Source: Paenibacillus beijingensis (GTDB lineage: Bacteria > Bacillota > Bacilli > Paenibacillales > Paenibacillaceae). Taken from it: a stretch of 64,000 nt of DNA. Below, one piece after another: positions 51,671-61,051 of the stretch. The notes beneath the pieces were generated by a model. It saw only the letters and a list, made by a program, of their open reading frames with translations. It was not told the DNA's origin and ran no database searches. Numbering within the stretch: the stretch's first letter is position 1; every line of letters begins with the position of its first letter. Location: positions 2,306,001-2,370,000 of the forward strand of contig NZ_CP011058.1 of assembly GCF_000961095.1 (NCBI RefSeq), in the 5' to 3' direction. The translations under genes and the position numbers were made by a program.

Positions 51671-52547
51671 ATTCGGATTGGAATTTGGCGGTTATGACGC
51701 GGCGCTGAGGGAGCTGATCCGCTCTTGGTTGGCGGAGGATATCGGCACCGGAGATGTGACGACGCGCACGACGATTCCGGTGGGAAGCCGGTCGAAGGCG
51801 GTCATCCATGTGAAAGAAGAGGGCATCGTAGCCGGAATTCCCGTCGCGCGCCTCGTGTTTGATGTGGTGGATCCGCAGCTGGCTTTCCGGGCGCTTGTGC
51901 AGGACGGAGAGCCGGTTGCCCGCGGCACGGTGCTGGCGGAAGTGGAAGGCAGCACGCACAGCATTTTGACCGGGGAACGGCTTGCCTTGAATTTAATGCA
52001 GCGGCTGTCGGGAATCGCGACGAAGACGCGAGGATTCGTTGACGCGCTGGAAGGGCTGCCGGTGCGGCTTGTCGATACGCGCAAGACGACGCCGGGCCAC
52101 CGTATGCTGGAAAAATATGCGGTCCGGGTCGGCGGCGGCGCGAACCACCGCTTCGGTCTGTACGACGCCGTCATGATTAAGGACAATCACATTAAAGGGG
52201 CGGGCGGAATTACCCCGGCCGTCGAAGCGGCCCGCCGGGCGATCCCTCATACGATGAAGATTGAAGTGGAGACGGAATCGCTGCAGCAGGTGGAGGAAGC
52301 GCTTGCCTGCGGCGCGGACATTATTATGCTGGACAACATGCAGCCGGAACGGATGGCCGAAGCGGTGAAGCTGATCAAAGCGCGGGCTCCCCATGTCGTG
52401 GTGGAAGCTTCCGGCAACGTACGGCTCGATACGGTTCGGAATATAGCCGCTTCCGGCGTCGATGTCATTTCGGTCGGCGGACTGACGTATTCTTTTAATG
52501 CGCTCGATATCAGTCTTGATTTGGGCGGCGTGAAAGGGAGGACTTGA
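51663..52547 (+). CDS. nadC: Nicotinate-nucleotide pyrophosphorylase (carboxylating)
   Basis: Converts quinolinate and PRPP to nicotinate mononucleotide, CO2 and PPi. 294 residues with EDIGTGDVTT, DTRKTTPGHRMLEKYAV, GGGANHRFGLYDAVMIKDNH and VEVETESLQQ-like core. The ATG at 51663 is 10 bases after CGGAGGAG; a TTG at 51657 is the alternative. It lies inside the nad operon, ending 3 bases before coaX. Confidence 0.95.
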   Translation: MSEFGLEFGGYDAALRELIRSWLAEDIGTGDVTTRTTIPVGSRSKAVIHVKEEGIVAGIPVARLVFDVVDPQLAFRALVQDGEPVARGTVLAEVEGSTHSILTGERLALNLMQRLSGIATKTRGFVDALEGLPVRLVDTRKTTPGHRMLEKYAVRVGGGANHRFGLYDAVMIKDNHIKGAGGITPAVEAARRAIPHTMKIEVETESLQQVEEALACGADIIMLDNMQPERMAEAVKLIKARAPHVVVEASGNVRLDTVRNIAASGVDVISVGGLTYSFNALDISLDLGGVKGRT

Positions 52548-52550
52548 TTC

Positions 52551-53315
52551 GTGATTGTCGTGCTTGACGTCGGGAACACCAACATCGTTCTCGGTCTTTA
52601 TGAGGGCAAGCAGCTGCTTCGTCATTGGCGGTTCAGCACGAACCGATCCGCAACGACCGACGAGTATGGAATGATCGTATTTAACCTGTTTCAATATGCC
52701 GGCGTGCGGGTGGAGGAAATTGACGGCGTCGTCATTTCGTCGGTTGTTCCTCCTCTAAACCGGACGCTCGAGCAGCTCAGCATGACTTATTTGCGCCACC
52801 GGCCGCTTGTCGTCGGTCCCGGCATCAAGACAGGTCTTAATATCCGGTATGAAAATCCGCGCGAAGTCGGGGCGGACCGGATCGTCAATTCGGTTGCCGG
52901 CATCGAAAAGTACGGTACGCCGCTGATCGTCGTTGATTTCGGAACGGCGACGACGTTCGATTATATCGACGCCAGCGGAGCTTATCTGGGCGGCGCCATT
53001 GTGCCGGGAATCGGCATTTCCACCGAAGCGCTGTACCAGAAAGCAGCCAAGCTGCCGCGCATCGAACTGGCCAAGCCGCGCAGCGTCGTCGGACGCAATC
53101 CGGTCAGCAGCATGCAGGCGGGGATCATTTTTGGCTACGCCGCGCAGGTCGACGGCATCGTCCGCCGCATCCGCTCCGAATTCGGCGTCGAGCCGCGCGT
53201 CATCGCGACAGGCGGTCTCGCAGAGCTGATTGCGGGCGAGTCGGAGACGGTCGATGAAGTCGACCAGCTGCTCACGCTGGAGGGGCTGCGCATTATTTAT
53301 GAACGGAATCAGTGA
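52551..53315 (+). CDS. coaX: Type III pantothenate kinase
   Basis: Catalyses the first step of CoA synthesis. 254 residues with the ASKHA phosphate loops DVGNTN (6-11) and DFGTATT, EVGADRIVNSVA and the GG.VPG loop. It starts at a GTG three bases after nadC, so it is in the nad operon and links NAD and CoA supply. In B. subtilis coaX (yacB) follows ftsH; here the nup-like and nad genes lie between. Confidence 0.95.
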   Translation: MIVVLDVGNTNIVLGLYEGKQLLRHWRFSTNRSATTDEYGMIVFNLFQYAGVRVEEIDGVVISSVVPPLNRTLEQLSMTYLRHRPLVVGPGIKTGLNIRYENPREVGADRIVNSVAGIEKYGTPLIVVDFGTATTFDYIDASGAYLGGAIVPGIGISTEALYQKAAKLPRIELAKPRSVVGRNPVSSMQAGIIFGYAAQVDGIVRRIRSEFGVEPRVIATGGLAELIAGESETVDEVDQLLTLEGLRIIYERNQ

Positions 53316-53329
53316 AAAAGGGCCGCTGC

Positions 53330-53487
53330 GTGGACTAATTATTCTTCCGATCGCTGTTGTCCCCGGATTTCTTTGATTTATCCGCATAGCGGTAGAAATC
53401 CGGGTACAAAGCATATGCTTCCGAAGTGGCTTTCTTGCAGAAAGCCTTTAAGCGAACGCTTACGCTTCTCCAGAACAATTAGCCCAC
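53330..53487. repeat. MITE-like dispersed repeat, copy 2
   Basis: Bounded by GTGGACTAATT (53330-53340) and AATTAGCCCAC (53477-53487), which pair with one G-T type change. Starting with ATTCTTCCGATCGCTGTTG, the left part is nearly identical to the reverse complement of 19144-19261. The centre is about 40 bp longer and different. It lies 15 bases after coaX. Bases 53488-53765 up to hslO show no gene. Confidence 0.7.
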
Positions 53488-53765
53488 TCCGCTCTCTTTC
53501 ACCGGTAGTCCGGGAAAAAGCGACCGCTGCCGCTTCTACAGATTCAAACCCGCTCGCTCCGCTCTCCTTTTTCATGGGGGAAGAGGAAGCGCTGCGCGGG
53601 AGGTGCGGTTGCCTTCCGGTAAAGGGGTATTTTGCCCGCAAACATACATTAGAACGAAAATTATCCCTTTTTTTTAGCTGATGGGTGAACATGGTTAATA
53701 GGGGATGTGTATAGAATCTTTTGCACAAGCTTAACTAAGCTGCAACGATAGAAGGAGGGAAATGG

Positions 53766-54674
53766 ATGAACGAAACAAAGGCCAATGAAGATTATCTCGT
53801 ACGCGGCATGGCCTGGAACGGCAAACTGCGCGTATTTGCGACCCGGACGACGGCGCTTGTGGAAGAGCTGCACCGCCGTCACCGGACGCTGCCGACGGCA
53901 ACGGCCGCACTCGGCCGGACCGCAACGGTTGGCGCCATGATGGGCGCCATGCTTAAAGGAACCGAGAAGCTGACGCTGCAGGTAAAAGGAGACGGACCGA
54001 TCGGACAAATCGTCGTGGATGCCAATGCGGCAGGCGAAGTGCGCGGCTACGTCGACCATCCCGACGTTCACCTGGCCAGCAATAACCAAGGCAAGCTGGA
54101 CGTGGCAGGGGCCGTCGGCCGCAGCGGGCATATCCATGTCATTAAAGATTTGGGGCTTAAAGAGCCTTACCGCGGCTCCGTTCCGATTATTTCCGGCGAG
54201 TTGGGCGAGGACTTCACTTATTATTTCGCTTCTTCCGAACAAACGCCGTCCGCGGTAGGCGTTGGCGTGCTCGTCGACACCGACGGGTCGGTACTGCAGG
54301 CGGGCGGATTTATTTTGCAGCTGCTTCCGGGGCTTTCCGATGATGAAATTGCGGCGCTGGAAACGAAATTGGCGGGGCTGCCTCCGGTTACGTCGCTGCT
54401 CGATCAAGGAGAATCGCCGGAGGAAATTTTGCGCTGGGTTGTCGGAGATGAGCTGTCCATTTTGGACACATCGCCGGTAAACTTTGTTTGCAAATGCTCC
54501 GCCGAGCGGGTGGAACAAACATTGATCAGTTTAGGGGAAGCGGAGATTCGCGCGATCATCGAAGAGGACGGGAAAGCCGAAGTCGTCTGTCATTTCTGTA
54601 ATGAGGCATATACGTTTGAGCGGCCGCAGCTGGAGAAATTGCTGGAGCAAGCGAAGCCGAAGCCGCTTCAATAG
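53766..54674 (+). CDS. hslO: Redox-regulated holdase chaperone Hsp33
   Basis: 302 residues, activated by oxidation and unfolding of its zinc-binding C-terminus. The N-terminal core starts DYLVRGMAWNGKLRVFA; the four zinc cysteines are in VCKCS (about 237-239) and VCHFC (about 270-273). ATG follows GAAGGAGGG. hslO-yacD-cysK is the B. subtilis order. Confidence 0.95.
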   Translation: MNETKANEDYLVRGMAWNGKLRVFATRTTALVEELHRRHRTLPTATAALGRTATVGAMMGAMLKGTEKLTLQVKGDGPIGQIVVDANAAGEVRGYVDHPDVHLASNNQGKLDVAGAVGRSGHIHVIKDLGLKEPYRGSVPIISGELGEDFTYYFASSEQTPSAVGVGVLVDTDGSVLQAGGFILQLLPGLSDDEIAALETKLAGLPPVTSLLDQGESPEEILRWVVGDELSILDTSPVNFVCKCSAERVEQTLISLGEAEIRAIIEEDGKAEVVCHFCNEAYTFERPQLEKLLEQAKPKPLQ

Positions 54675-54691
54675 CGGGGGTTGAAAGGTTC

Positions 54692-55675
54692 ATGGGGAAA
54701 GACCGGTTGTTGAAGGGGATCATCGGCCTTCAAGCCGTATGCATGATTGTGCTCGCCGTTGTCGTGGTGGCGACGGTGCTGCCTCTTGGCGGTCCGGGAG
54801 AAAATGCCGGCTCTCCCGACCGCGATGGAGGGGGAACGTCCTCCGGTCCGGCCGGCAGCGGAGCGGATGGAGGCGGCAAAGTCGTTGCCGCGACCGTGGG
54901 CGGGAAGCCGATCACGAAGGCAGAGCTGCAGGAGCGGCTTGCGCGGCAGTACGGAGACGAAGTATTGCGCACCATGATGGTGCGCGCCGCAATCGATCTT
55001 GAAAGCGCAGCCCTGAATTTATCCGTTACCGATGAGGATATTGACGCAGACTTGGCGGATCAAATGGAAGGCTACGAAAGCGAAGCGGCTTTTTATGAAG
55101 CGATGAAGTCGCAGCTCGGATTGGACCGGGACGATGTGCGTACGGATGCCAAATACCGGCTGCTGCTGGAGCAAATCGCGACCCGGAACATTGTCGTTAC
55201 CGATGAAGAGGTAGACGATTATTTATCGGAGCATGCGGACGAGTATGCGCCCCGCACTTGGCTGCATCTGCGCTGGATTTTGACGGCATCGAGCAAAGAC
55301 GCCGAGGCGGTGCTGGACAAGCTGGCAAACGGAGAAGATTTCGGCGTGCTCGCCCTAACGTATTCCACCGACGAAGCGACGTCAGGCAATGGCGGCGATT
55401 TGGGAGAGGTTGACAGTGAGGATGCCTTTTTGGACCCTTCGATTATAACGGCTGCCGGCAAGCTCGAAACGGGAGATTACGCAGGACCGATTACGACCGC
55501 CGGCGGGGCTGCTGTCATTCAGCTGATTGAGCGGCGGACGGCTGAGGAGACCGACCATTCCAGGCTAAGAAACCAGATCCGGAGGATGCTTGCGCTGAAC
55601 TTGGCCGAGCCGTTGACGGATGTGGAAAATAAGCTGCTCTTGAAGTATGAGGCACGAAAATCCGGCCCCCAATAA
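54692..55675 (+). CDS. yacD: Membrane-anchored parvulin-like peptidyl-prolyl isomerase (YacD)
   Basis: 327 residues: one N-terminal membrane anchor (about 8-30) without a lipobox, a Gly/Ser/Pro linker, a SurA-N-like domain and a rotamase domain (LHLRWILTAS; YSTDEATSGNGGDLGEV; GPITTAGGAAVIQLIERR). It probably assists folding on the outer membrane face, like the PrsA-type protein at 11.5 kb. Starts 17 bases after hslO, so likely co-transcribed. Confidence 0.85.
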   Translation: MGKDRLLKGIIGLQAVCMIVLAVVVVATVLPLGGPGENAGSPDRDGGGTSSGPAGSGADGGGKVVAATVGGKPITKAELQERLARQYGDEVLRTMMVRAAIDLESAALNLSVTDEDIDADLADQMEGYESEAAFYEAMKSQLGLDRDDVRTDAKYRLLLEQIATRNIVVTDEEVDDYLSEHADEYAPRTWLHLRWILTASSKDAEAVLDKLANGEDFGVLALTYSTDEATSGNGGDLGEVDSEDAFLDPSIITAAGKLETGDYAGPITTAGGAAVIQLIERRTAEETDHSRLRNQIRRMLALNLAEPLTDVENKLLLKYEARKSGPQ

Positions 55676-55703
55676 CCGCATGTTGAACAATTGGAAGCGC
55701 ATA

Positions 55704-55733
55704 TTGACAACTATAACCGCTACTTGATAAGAT
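55704..55733 (+). promoter_or_regulatory. Promoter of cysK with a possible CymR-like site downstream
   Basis: TTGACA (55704-55709), 18 bases, TAAGAT (55728-55733). ATACCCAATTG...CGGATTAT (about 55744-55769), just past the start, has the look of a cysteine-regulon (CymR) operator, but the match is weak. Confidence 0.45.
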
Positions 55734-55786
55734 GGAGCAGAATATACCCAATTGATTTAGTCGGATTATAAGGGAGGCCTATTATA

Positions 55787-56728
55787 GTGGCTCGTATTGT
55801 TAATAATGTAACAGACCTCATTGGAGATACACCGCTTGTCCGTCTGAACCGTCTTGTGCCGGAAGACAGCGCGGAAATTTATTTGAAGCTGGAGTACCAA
55901 AATCCGGGTGCCAGCGTAAAGGACCGGATTGCAATCAGCATGATCGAGGTTGCCGAGCAGGAAGGCCTCATTAAACCGGGAGAGACGACGATTGTTGAGC
56001 CGACGAGCGGAAATACCGGAATCGGTCTGGCCATGGTAGCGGCTGCAAAAGGCTACAGAGCGGTTCTCGTTATGCCGGAGACGATGAGTCTCGAGCGCCG
56101 CAACCTGCTTCGCGCTTACGGTGCCGAGCTGGTGCTGACGCCGGGAGCGGAAGGCATGAACGGCGCGGTAAAAAAAGCGGAAGAGCTTGCATCGGAGAAC
56201 GCCAACTACTTTATGCCGCAGCAGTTCAAAAACCCGGCCAACGCGAAAGTGCACCGCGAAACGACGGGACCGGAAATTGTGGAAGCGATCAATTCGCTCG
56301 ACGGCAAGCTGGACGCATTCGTTGCCGGTATCGGTACGGGCGGCACGATTACAGGAGCAGGTGAAGTGCTTAAAGCGAACTTCCCCGGCATTAAAGTGTA
56401 TGCGGTTGAGCCTGCGGCTTCCCCGCTGCTTTCCGGCGGCAAGCCGGGCGGCCACAAAATTCAAGGCATCGGCGCCAACTTCATTCCCGAAGTGCTGAAT
56501 CGTGAAGTTTACGACGGCGTCATTACGGTCGAAAATGAAGAGGCGTTCGATTATGCGCGCCGCGCCGCCCGCGAAGAAGGCATTCTGTGCGGCATTTCTT
56601 CCGGCGCCGCCATCTTCGCCGCGCTGAAAGTGGCGAAAGAGCTTGGCAAAGGCAAGCGCGTCATTGCGGTTGTGCCGAGCAACGGCGAACGCTACCTCAG
56701 CACGCCGCTGTTCAACTTCGAAAATTAA
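55787..56728 (+). CDS. cysK: Cysteine synthase A (O-acetylserine sulfhydrylase)
   Basis: PLP enzyme making cysteine from O-acetylserine and sulfide; it also works with CymR in Firmicutes. 313 residues: NNVTDLIGDTPLVRLN start, PLP Lys45 in ASVKDR, phosphate loop TSGNTGIG, GTGGTITG and ISSGAA. A GTG start follows AAGGGAGG. A strong terminator separates it from the folate operon. Confidence 0.97.
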   Translation: MARIVNNVTDLIGDTPLVRLNRLVPEDSAEIYLKLEYQNPGASVKDRIAISMIEVAEQEGLIKPGETTIVEPTSGNTGIGLAMVAAAKGYRAVLVMPETMSLERRNLLRAYGAELVLTPGAEGMNGAVKKAEELASENANYFMPQQFKNPANAKVHRETTGPEIVEAINSLDGKLDAFVAGIGTGGTITGAGEVLKANFPGIKVYAVEPAASPLLSGGKPGGHKIQGIGANFIPEVLNREVYDGVITVENEEAFDYARRAAREEGILCGISSGAAIFAALKVAKELGKGKRVIAVVPSNGERYLSTPLFNFEN

Positions 56729-56761
56729 TTCGGCCCCGGCCGGCGAATCGAATTGGAACTT

Positions 56762-56797
56762 AAAGCTCCCGCGATAAGCGGGAGCTTTTCTTTTTCC
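56762..56797 (+). terminator. Terminator of cysK
   Basis: A perfect 11-bp stem (56762-56772 with 56778-56788), a 5-base loop, then a T-rich tract. Confidence 0.9.
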
Positions 56798-56893
56798 CGG
56801 GCGTTTTGATATACTAGCAGGCAATAGAGCGCCAAAGGCTGCTTAAAGCACATGCGGCGCGATTAGCGGAATCGGATTCGGGAGGGCTTATGG

Positions 56894-58531
56894 ATGCCGG
56901 TAGCAGTGACGGCTTTTGCAGATTGGGAACGATGGACGAGGCAGGGGATGTATACGACGCTGCCGCTGCTGCACAAGCTTCCGCTTCCCGCAGGGACGGC
57001 GGCGCCGGCCAGCTGGGAAGAGGCTTGGAAATCGGCTTCGGCATATGCGTTCGTGCTGGAGAGCGGCAAGGACGGACGTTACACTTACTTGGGGCTGCGT
57101 CCGGCATCGGTTGTACAGGGCAAAGGGCTCGACGCTGAAAGCGTGGATACAGCGACGGGCGAAACGAGGCGGCTGCACGGCAAACCGCTGGAAATCGTGC
57201 GGAACTGGATGAGCGCAAGCCGCGCGCCGCGGGTTGCGGACGGTCCGAAATGGACCGGCGGCTGCGCCGGCTTCTGGAGCTATGACGTCATCCGCACGAT
57301 CGAGCGGCTGCCGGAGCTCGCTGAGGACGATCTTGGCATTCCCGACTATTTGTTCATGCACATGGACGAGGTGTGGATCGTGGACCGGGAGGAACAAGCG
57401 CTTTACTGCGCCGTTCATACGGCGATCGCGCCCGAAGACGCAGCAAGCGGGAAGCTGAAAATAAAGTACGATGCGGCCTGCGCAAGGGCAGAGCGGATGG
57501 AACGGGAATGGCTTCGGTTCACAGATGCGTATGGAGAACCGGCGGATGAAGCTGGGCATCCGGTAGACCGGAATCCGGCTGCGCTGCGGCGAGAATTTTT
57601 GGAGCGGCAACCCCCATCATCCGCGTTTGAGCTCCCGGACGGCATATACGGACCTTTTGCCAGGGAAGACTATATGCGTGCCGTCGAGCGGATTCGCGAA
57701 TATATCGCGCAGGGGGATGTGTTTCAAGTAAACCTTTCTCTGCGTCAGAGCCGAAGCGCCGCCGCTTCGCCGGAAGAGCTGTACGAATGGCTGCGGCTCG
57801 TAAACCCTTCTCCTTATATGGGATTTTTGCGCAGTCCCGATTTTCAGCTCGTTTCCGGCTCGCCGGAGCTGCTCGTCGAGCTGCAGGGCGGCAAGCTGGC
57901 AACCCGCCCGATTGCGGGTACGCGCCGCCGCGGCCGTACGCCGGAAGAAGACCGCCTCATGGAAGAAGAGCTTCGAACGAGCGAGAAGGAGAGGGCCGAG
58001 CATATTATGCTCGTCGACTTGGAGCGCAACGATCTTGGCCGCATCGCCGCATTCGGATCTGTGCGGGTGGAAGAGCTGATGGTGGTGGAGCGCTACTCCC
58101 ATGTGATGCATTTGGTATCGCAGGTGGAAGGCAGGCTGGCCGAAGGGAAGGACGCTTACGACGTGATTGCGGCTACTTTCCCGGGGGGAACCATTACCGG
58201 CGCGCCGAAAATCCGCACGATGGAAATTATCGAAGAGCTGGAGCCGGTAAGGCGCGGACCCTACACCGGTTCGATGGGGTGGATTGACTATAACGGGGAT
58301 ATGGAATTTAATATTGTTATACGAACGATGGTCGTAAAGGATAACGCCGTTCACATTCAGGCAGGGGCGGGAATCGTGATCGACTCCGTACCCGAACGCG
58401 AATATGATGAATCGCTCAACAAGGCGAAGGCGCTCTGGAAAGCGATTCAATACAGCGAGCAGTTCGCGGCCGAGACGGCGGAAGCTGCGCGTTCGCGTTC
58501 CGCAGCTGATGATGAACATGAACGCTTGTAG
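56894..58531 (+). CDS. pabB: Aminodeoxychorismate synthase, component I
   Basis: With PabA it converts chorismate and glutamine to 4-amino-4-deoxychorismate for folate. 545 residues; the chorismate-binding domain covers about 260-520 (YIAQGDVFQVNLS; ATFPGGTITGAPK; GAGIVIDSVPE). The active-site motif reads PIAGT, as in TrpE, instead of the PIKGT of E. coli PabB, so anthranilate synthase activity is possible. Its place before pabA, pabC and folP favours PabB. ATG follows GGGAGGG; an ATG at 56890 is in another frame. Confidence 0.88.
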   Translation: MPVAVTAFADWERWTRQGMYTTLPLLHKLPLPAGTAAPASWEEAWKSASAYAFVLESGKDGRYTYLGLRPASVVQGKGLDAESVDTATGETRRLHGKPLEIVRNWMSASRAPRVADGPKWTGGCAGFWSYDVIRTIERLPELAEDDLGIPDYLFMHMDEVWIVDREEQALYCAVHTAIAPEDAASGKLKIKYDAACARAERMEREWLRFTDAYGEPADEAGHPVDRNPAALRREFLERQPPSSAFELPDGIYGPFAREDYMRAVERIREYIAQGDVFQVNLSLRQSRSAAASPEELYEWLRLVNPSPYMGFLRSPDFQLVSGSPELLVELQGGKLATRPIAGTRRRGRTPEEDRLMEEELRTSEKERAEHIMLVDLERNDLGRIAAFGSVRVEELMVVERYSHVMHLVSQVEGRLAEGKDAYDVIAATFPGGTITGAPKIRTMEIIEELEPVRRGPYTGSMGWIDYNGDMEFNIVIRTMVVKDNAVHIQAGAGIVIDSVPEREYDESLNKAKALWKAIQYSEQFAAETAEAARSRSAADDEHERL

Positions 58532-58570
58532 CCGGACCCCTTTTTCACCACACCTTTAGGAGGATGCCGT

Positions 58571-59152
58571 ATGATTCTGGTTATCGATAACTATGATTCG
58601 TTCACATACAATTTGGTTCAATATTTGGGCGAACTGAAAGAAGTGATTGTGGTCAAGCGCAACGACGAGATCAGCCTGGAGGAAATTGAAGCGCTGGCTC
58701 CCGACCATATTTTGATTTCGCCCGGCCCTTGCTCGCCGAACGAGGCGGGGATCAGCCTGGCGCTGATCGACCGGTTTAAAGGAAAAATTCCGATCTTCGG
58801 CGTCTGTCTGGGCCACCAATCGATCGGACAGGCGTTCGGAGGCGAAGTGGTGCGCGCCGAGAAGCTGATGCACGGCAAGACGTCGGCCATTCTTCATGAC
58901 GGCCGCACGATCTTTGAAGGCATTCCATCGCCGTTTACCGCAACGCGCTATCATTCCCTCATCGTTCGGCGCGAGACGCTTCCGGACGAGCTGGAAATTA
59001 GCGCCGAGACGGAAGAAGGCGAAATTATGGGACTCCGTCATAAGCATTACCGTATTGAGGGCGTGCAATTTCATCCGGAATCGATTATTACCGAGAACGG
59101 TCTGACCATGCTGCGCAACTTCCTGGCGGTCAAATCGGCTACGGTGGTGTAA
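58571..59152 (+). CDS. pabA: Glutamine amidotransferase, component II of aminodeoxychorismate/anthranilate synthase
   Basis: 193-residue class I glutamine amidotransferase that supplies ammonia to PabB. Catalytic Cys79 in GVCLGHQ, then the His-Glu pair in QFHPES near residue 170. In B. subtilis the PabA at this locus also serves TrpE. ATG follows TTAGGAGG. Its stop overlaps the pabC start by one base. Confidence 0.94.
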   Translation: MILVIDNYDSFTYNLVQYLGELKEVIVVKRNDEISLEEIEALAPDHILISPGPCSPNEAGISLALIDRFKGKIPIFGVCLGHQSIGQAFGGEVVRAEKLMHGKTSAILHDGRTIFEGIPSPFTATRYHSLIVRRETLPDELEISAETEEGEIMGLRHKHYRIEGVQFHPESIITENGLTMLRNFLAVKSATVV

Positions 59153-60102
59153 TGAAAATCGGTTACAACGGGTCCGTGGTTGAAGCCGGAGATGCCAAAG
59201 TCTCCGTTTACGACCACGGTTTTTTGTACGGAATCGGTTTGTTCGAGACGTTTCGCACCTATGGCGGCGCTCCTTACTTGCTGGAGCGGCATTTGCAGCG
59301 TCTGGCGGAAGGCTGCCGGCAGCTCGGAATCCGCTGGTTTGCCGATCCCGCCGCGATCCGCCGCCATCTCGCCGAGCTAATGTCCGCGCACGATCTTTCG
59401 GAGGCTTATGTCCGCTTGACGGTATCGGCCGGAGATGAAGGGCTGGGTCTTCCGGCCGGCGATTATATCCGTCCGCTGCAGCTGCTCATGGTTAAGCCGC
59501 TGCCGGCGCCGTCCGCCGGACTTTACCGCGAAGGAAGAGAGCTTAGTCTGCTCGGCACCCGCCGCAACTCGCCCGAAGGCGGCGTGCGGCTGAAATCGCT
59601 GCACTTTATGAACAACGTGATCGCCAAACGCGAGCTGCTGCAGAGCGGCGCGCCGGCCGGCGCCGAAGGGCTGATGCTGACGGGAGAAGGCTGGCTCGCC
59701 GAAGGCATCGTTAGCAATCTGTTCTTCGCCGCCGGCGGCGTCGTGAAGACGCCGGCGGTGAAGGAGACGGGCATTTTGCCCGGTATTACGAGGCGGCGCG
59801 TGTTGGAGCTGGCGGAGGCGGAAGGCTTTCCCGTCGAGGAAGGCTTGTACCGCTGGGACGAGCTGCTCGCCGCGGATGAAATATGGGTGACCAACTCCGT
59901 GCAGGAGCTGGTCCCGGTTACGAAGCTTGCGGACCGGAGCGGAATGGCGGGCCGCAGCGGTAATGATACGGACATGGGGGCGGCGAAGTCCGCTGTCGTT
60001 GTGGGCGCGGGCACGATAGGGCCGATGTGCGCGAAACTGCTCGAGCAATACCGTTTCGACACGGACACGGACACGGGTGCGGGCAAAGCGCGACACGATT
60101 GA
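59152..60102 (+). CDS. pabC: 4-amino-4-deoxychorismate lyase
   Basis: A PLP fold-type IV enzyme that releases p-aminobenzoate and pyruvate. 316 residues with DHGFLYGIGLFETFRTY, PLP lysine in RLKSLHFMNNV (about residue 150), and EIWVTNSVQELVPV. The last ~45 residues are extended, with a TDTDTDTG run near the end. The start ATG shares its A with the pabA stop, so translation is coupled. Confidence 0.92.
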   Translation: MKIGYNGSVVEAGDAKVSVYDHGFLYGIGLFETFRTYGGAPYLLERHLQRLAEGCRQLGIRWFADPAAIRRHLAELMSAHDLSEAYVRLTVSAGDEGLGLPAGDYIRPLQLLMVKPLPAPSAGLYREGRELSLLGTRRNSPEGGVRLKSLHFMNNVIAKRELLQSGAPAGAEGLMLTGEGWLAEGIVSNLFFAAGGVVKTPAVKETGILPGITRRRVLELAEAEGFPVEEGLYRWDELLAADEIWVTNSVQELVPVTKLADRSGMAGRSGNDTDMGAAKSAVVVGAGTIGPMCAKLLEQYRFDTDTDTGAGKARHD

Positions 60103-60133
60103 TTTTTCCTAATGCAGGGTGAGGTGAAGGTTG

Positions 60134-61009
60134 ATGTATGTACGGCAGACGGATTATGAAGTGCCCCGGCGAAAATACGAATGGGCGGACGGCGTCCGGC
60201 TGGAGCTCGGAGAGCGGACGTTAATTATGGGCATCCTCAATGCCACGCCGGATTCGTTTTCGGATGGAGGGCGCTTCGATACGGTGGAAAAAGCGGTCCT
60301 GCATGCGCGGCGGATGGTGGAGGAAGGCGCGGATCTGATCGATATCGGCGGCGAGTCCACTCGCCCCGGCAGCGAAGCGGTCGCCGTGGAGGAAGAGCTG
60401 CGGCGCGTCATTCCGGTCGTCGAGGCGCTGCGAAGAGCGCTTCCCGGCGTTCCGCTCTCGATCGATACGTATAAAGCGGAGACGGCGCGGCAATCGCTCG
60501 AGGCAGGCGCCCATATCATAAACGATGTTTGGGGACTAAAGGGCGACGGGCGGATGGCCGCGGTGGCGGCGGAGTACGGCTGCCCGGTTATTTTAAGCCA
60601 TAACCGTCATGCGGGCGACTATATCGATCTTGTCGGCGATGTCGTTGCGGACCTGAAAGGCAGCATCGCCTTGGCGAAACATGCGGGCGTAGAAGAGGCG
60701 AATATTTGGCTCGATCCCGGCATCGGTTTTGCCAAAACTTATGAAGATAATCTTCAATTAATGGGACGACTGACCGAACTGTCGGCGCTCGGGTATCCCG
60801 TTCTGCTCGGCACATCCCGCAAACGGTTTATCCGCCATACGCTCAATCTGCCGGTCGACGATCTGGTGGAAGGCACCGCGGCCACGGTCGGGGCGGGCAT
60901 TATGCAAGGGTGCCAAATCGTCCGCGTCCATGATGTGCGGGCGATCAAGCGGTTCGCGTCGATGACGGACGCGATCGTATACGGACCGGCGGAAAGCCGC
61001 AAGGCGTAA
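60134..61009 (+). CDS. folP: Dihydropteroate synthase
   Basis: Joins p-aminobenzoate and the pterin pyrophosphate; the target of sulfonamides. 291 residues with GILNATPDSFSDGG (near 37-50), DIGGESTRPGS, DPGIGFAKT, GTSRKRF and VRVHDV. The ATG at 60134 follows GAGGTGAAGG; a TTG one codon earlier is also in frame. Fourth gene of the pab-fol operon. Confidence 0.95.
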   Translation: MYVRQTDYEVPRRKYEWADGVRLELGERTLIMGILNATPDSFSDGGRFDTVEKAVLHARRMVEEGADLIDIGGESTRPGSEAVAVEEELRRVIPVVEALRRALPGVPLSIDTYKAETARQSLEAGAHIINDVWGLKGDGRMAAVAAEYGCPVILSHNRHAGDYIDLVGDVVADLKGSIALAKHAGVEEANIWLDPGIGFAKTYEDNLQLMGRLTELSALGYPVLLGTSRKRFIRHTLNLPVDDLVEGTAATVGAGIMQGCQIVRVHDVRAIKRFASMTDAIVYGPAESRKA

Positions 61010-61051
61010 GCCGGATCGGACCATTTTGAGCGAAAAAAGGTGGGCATGATG

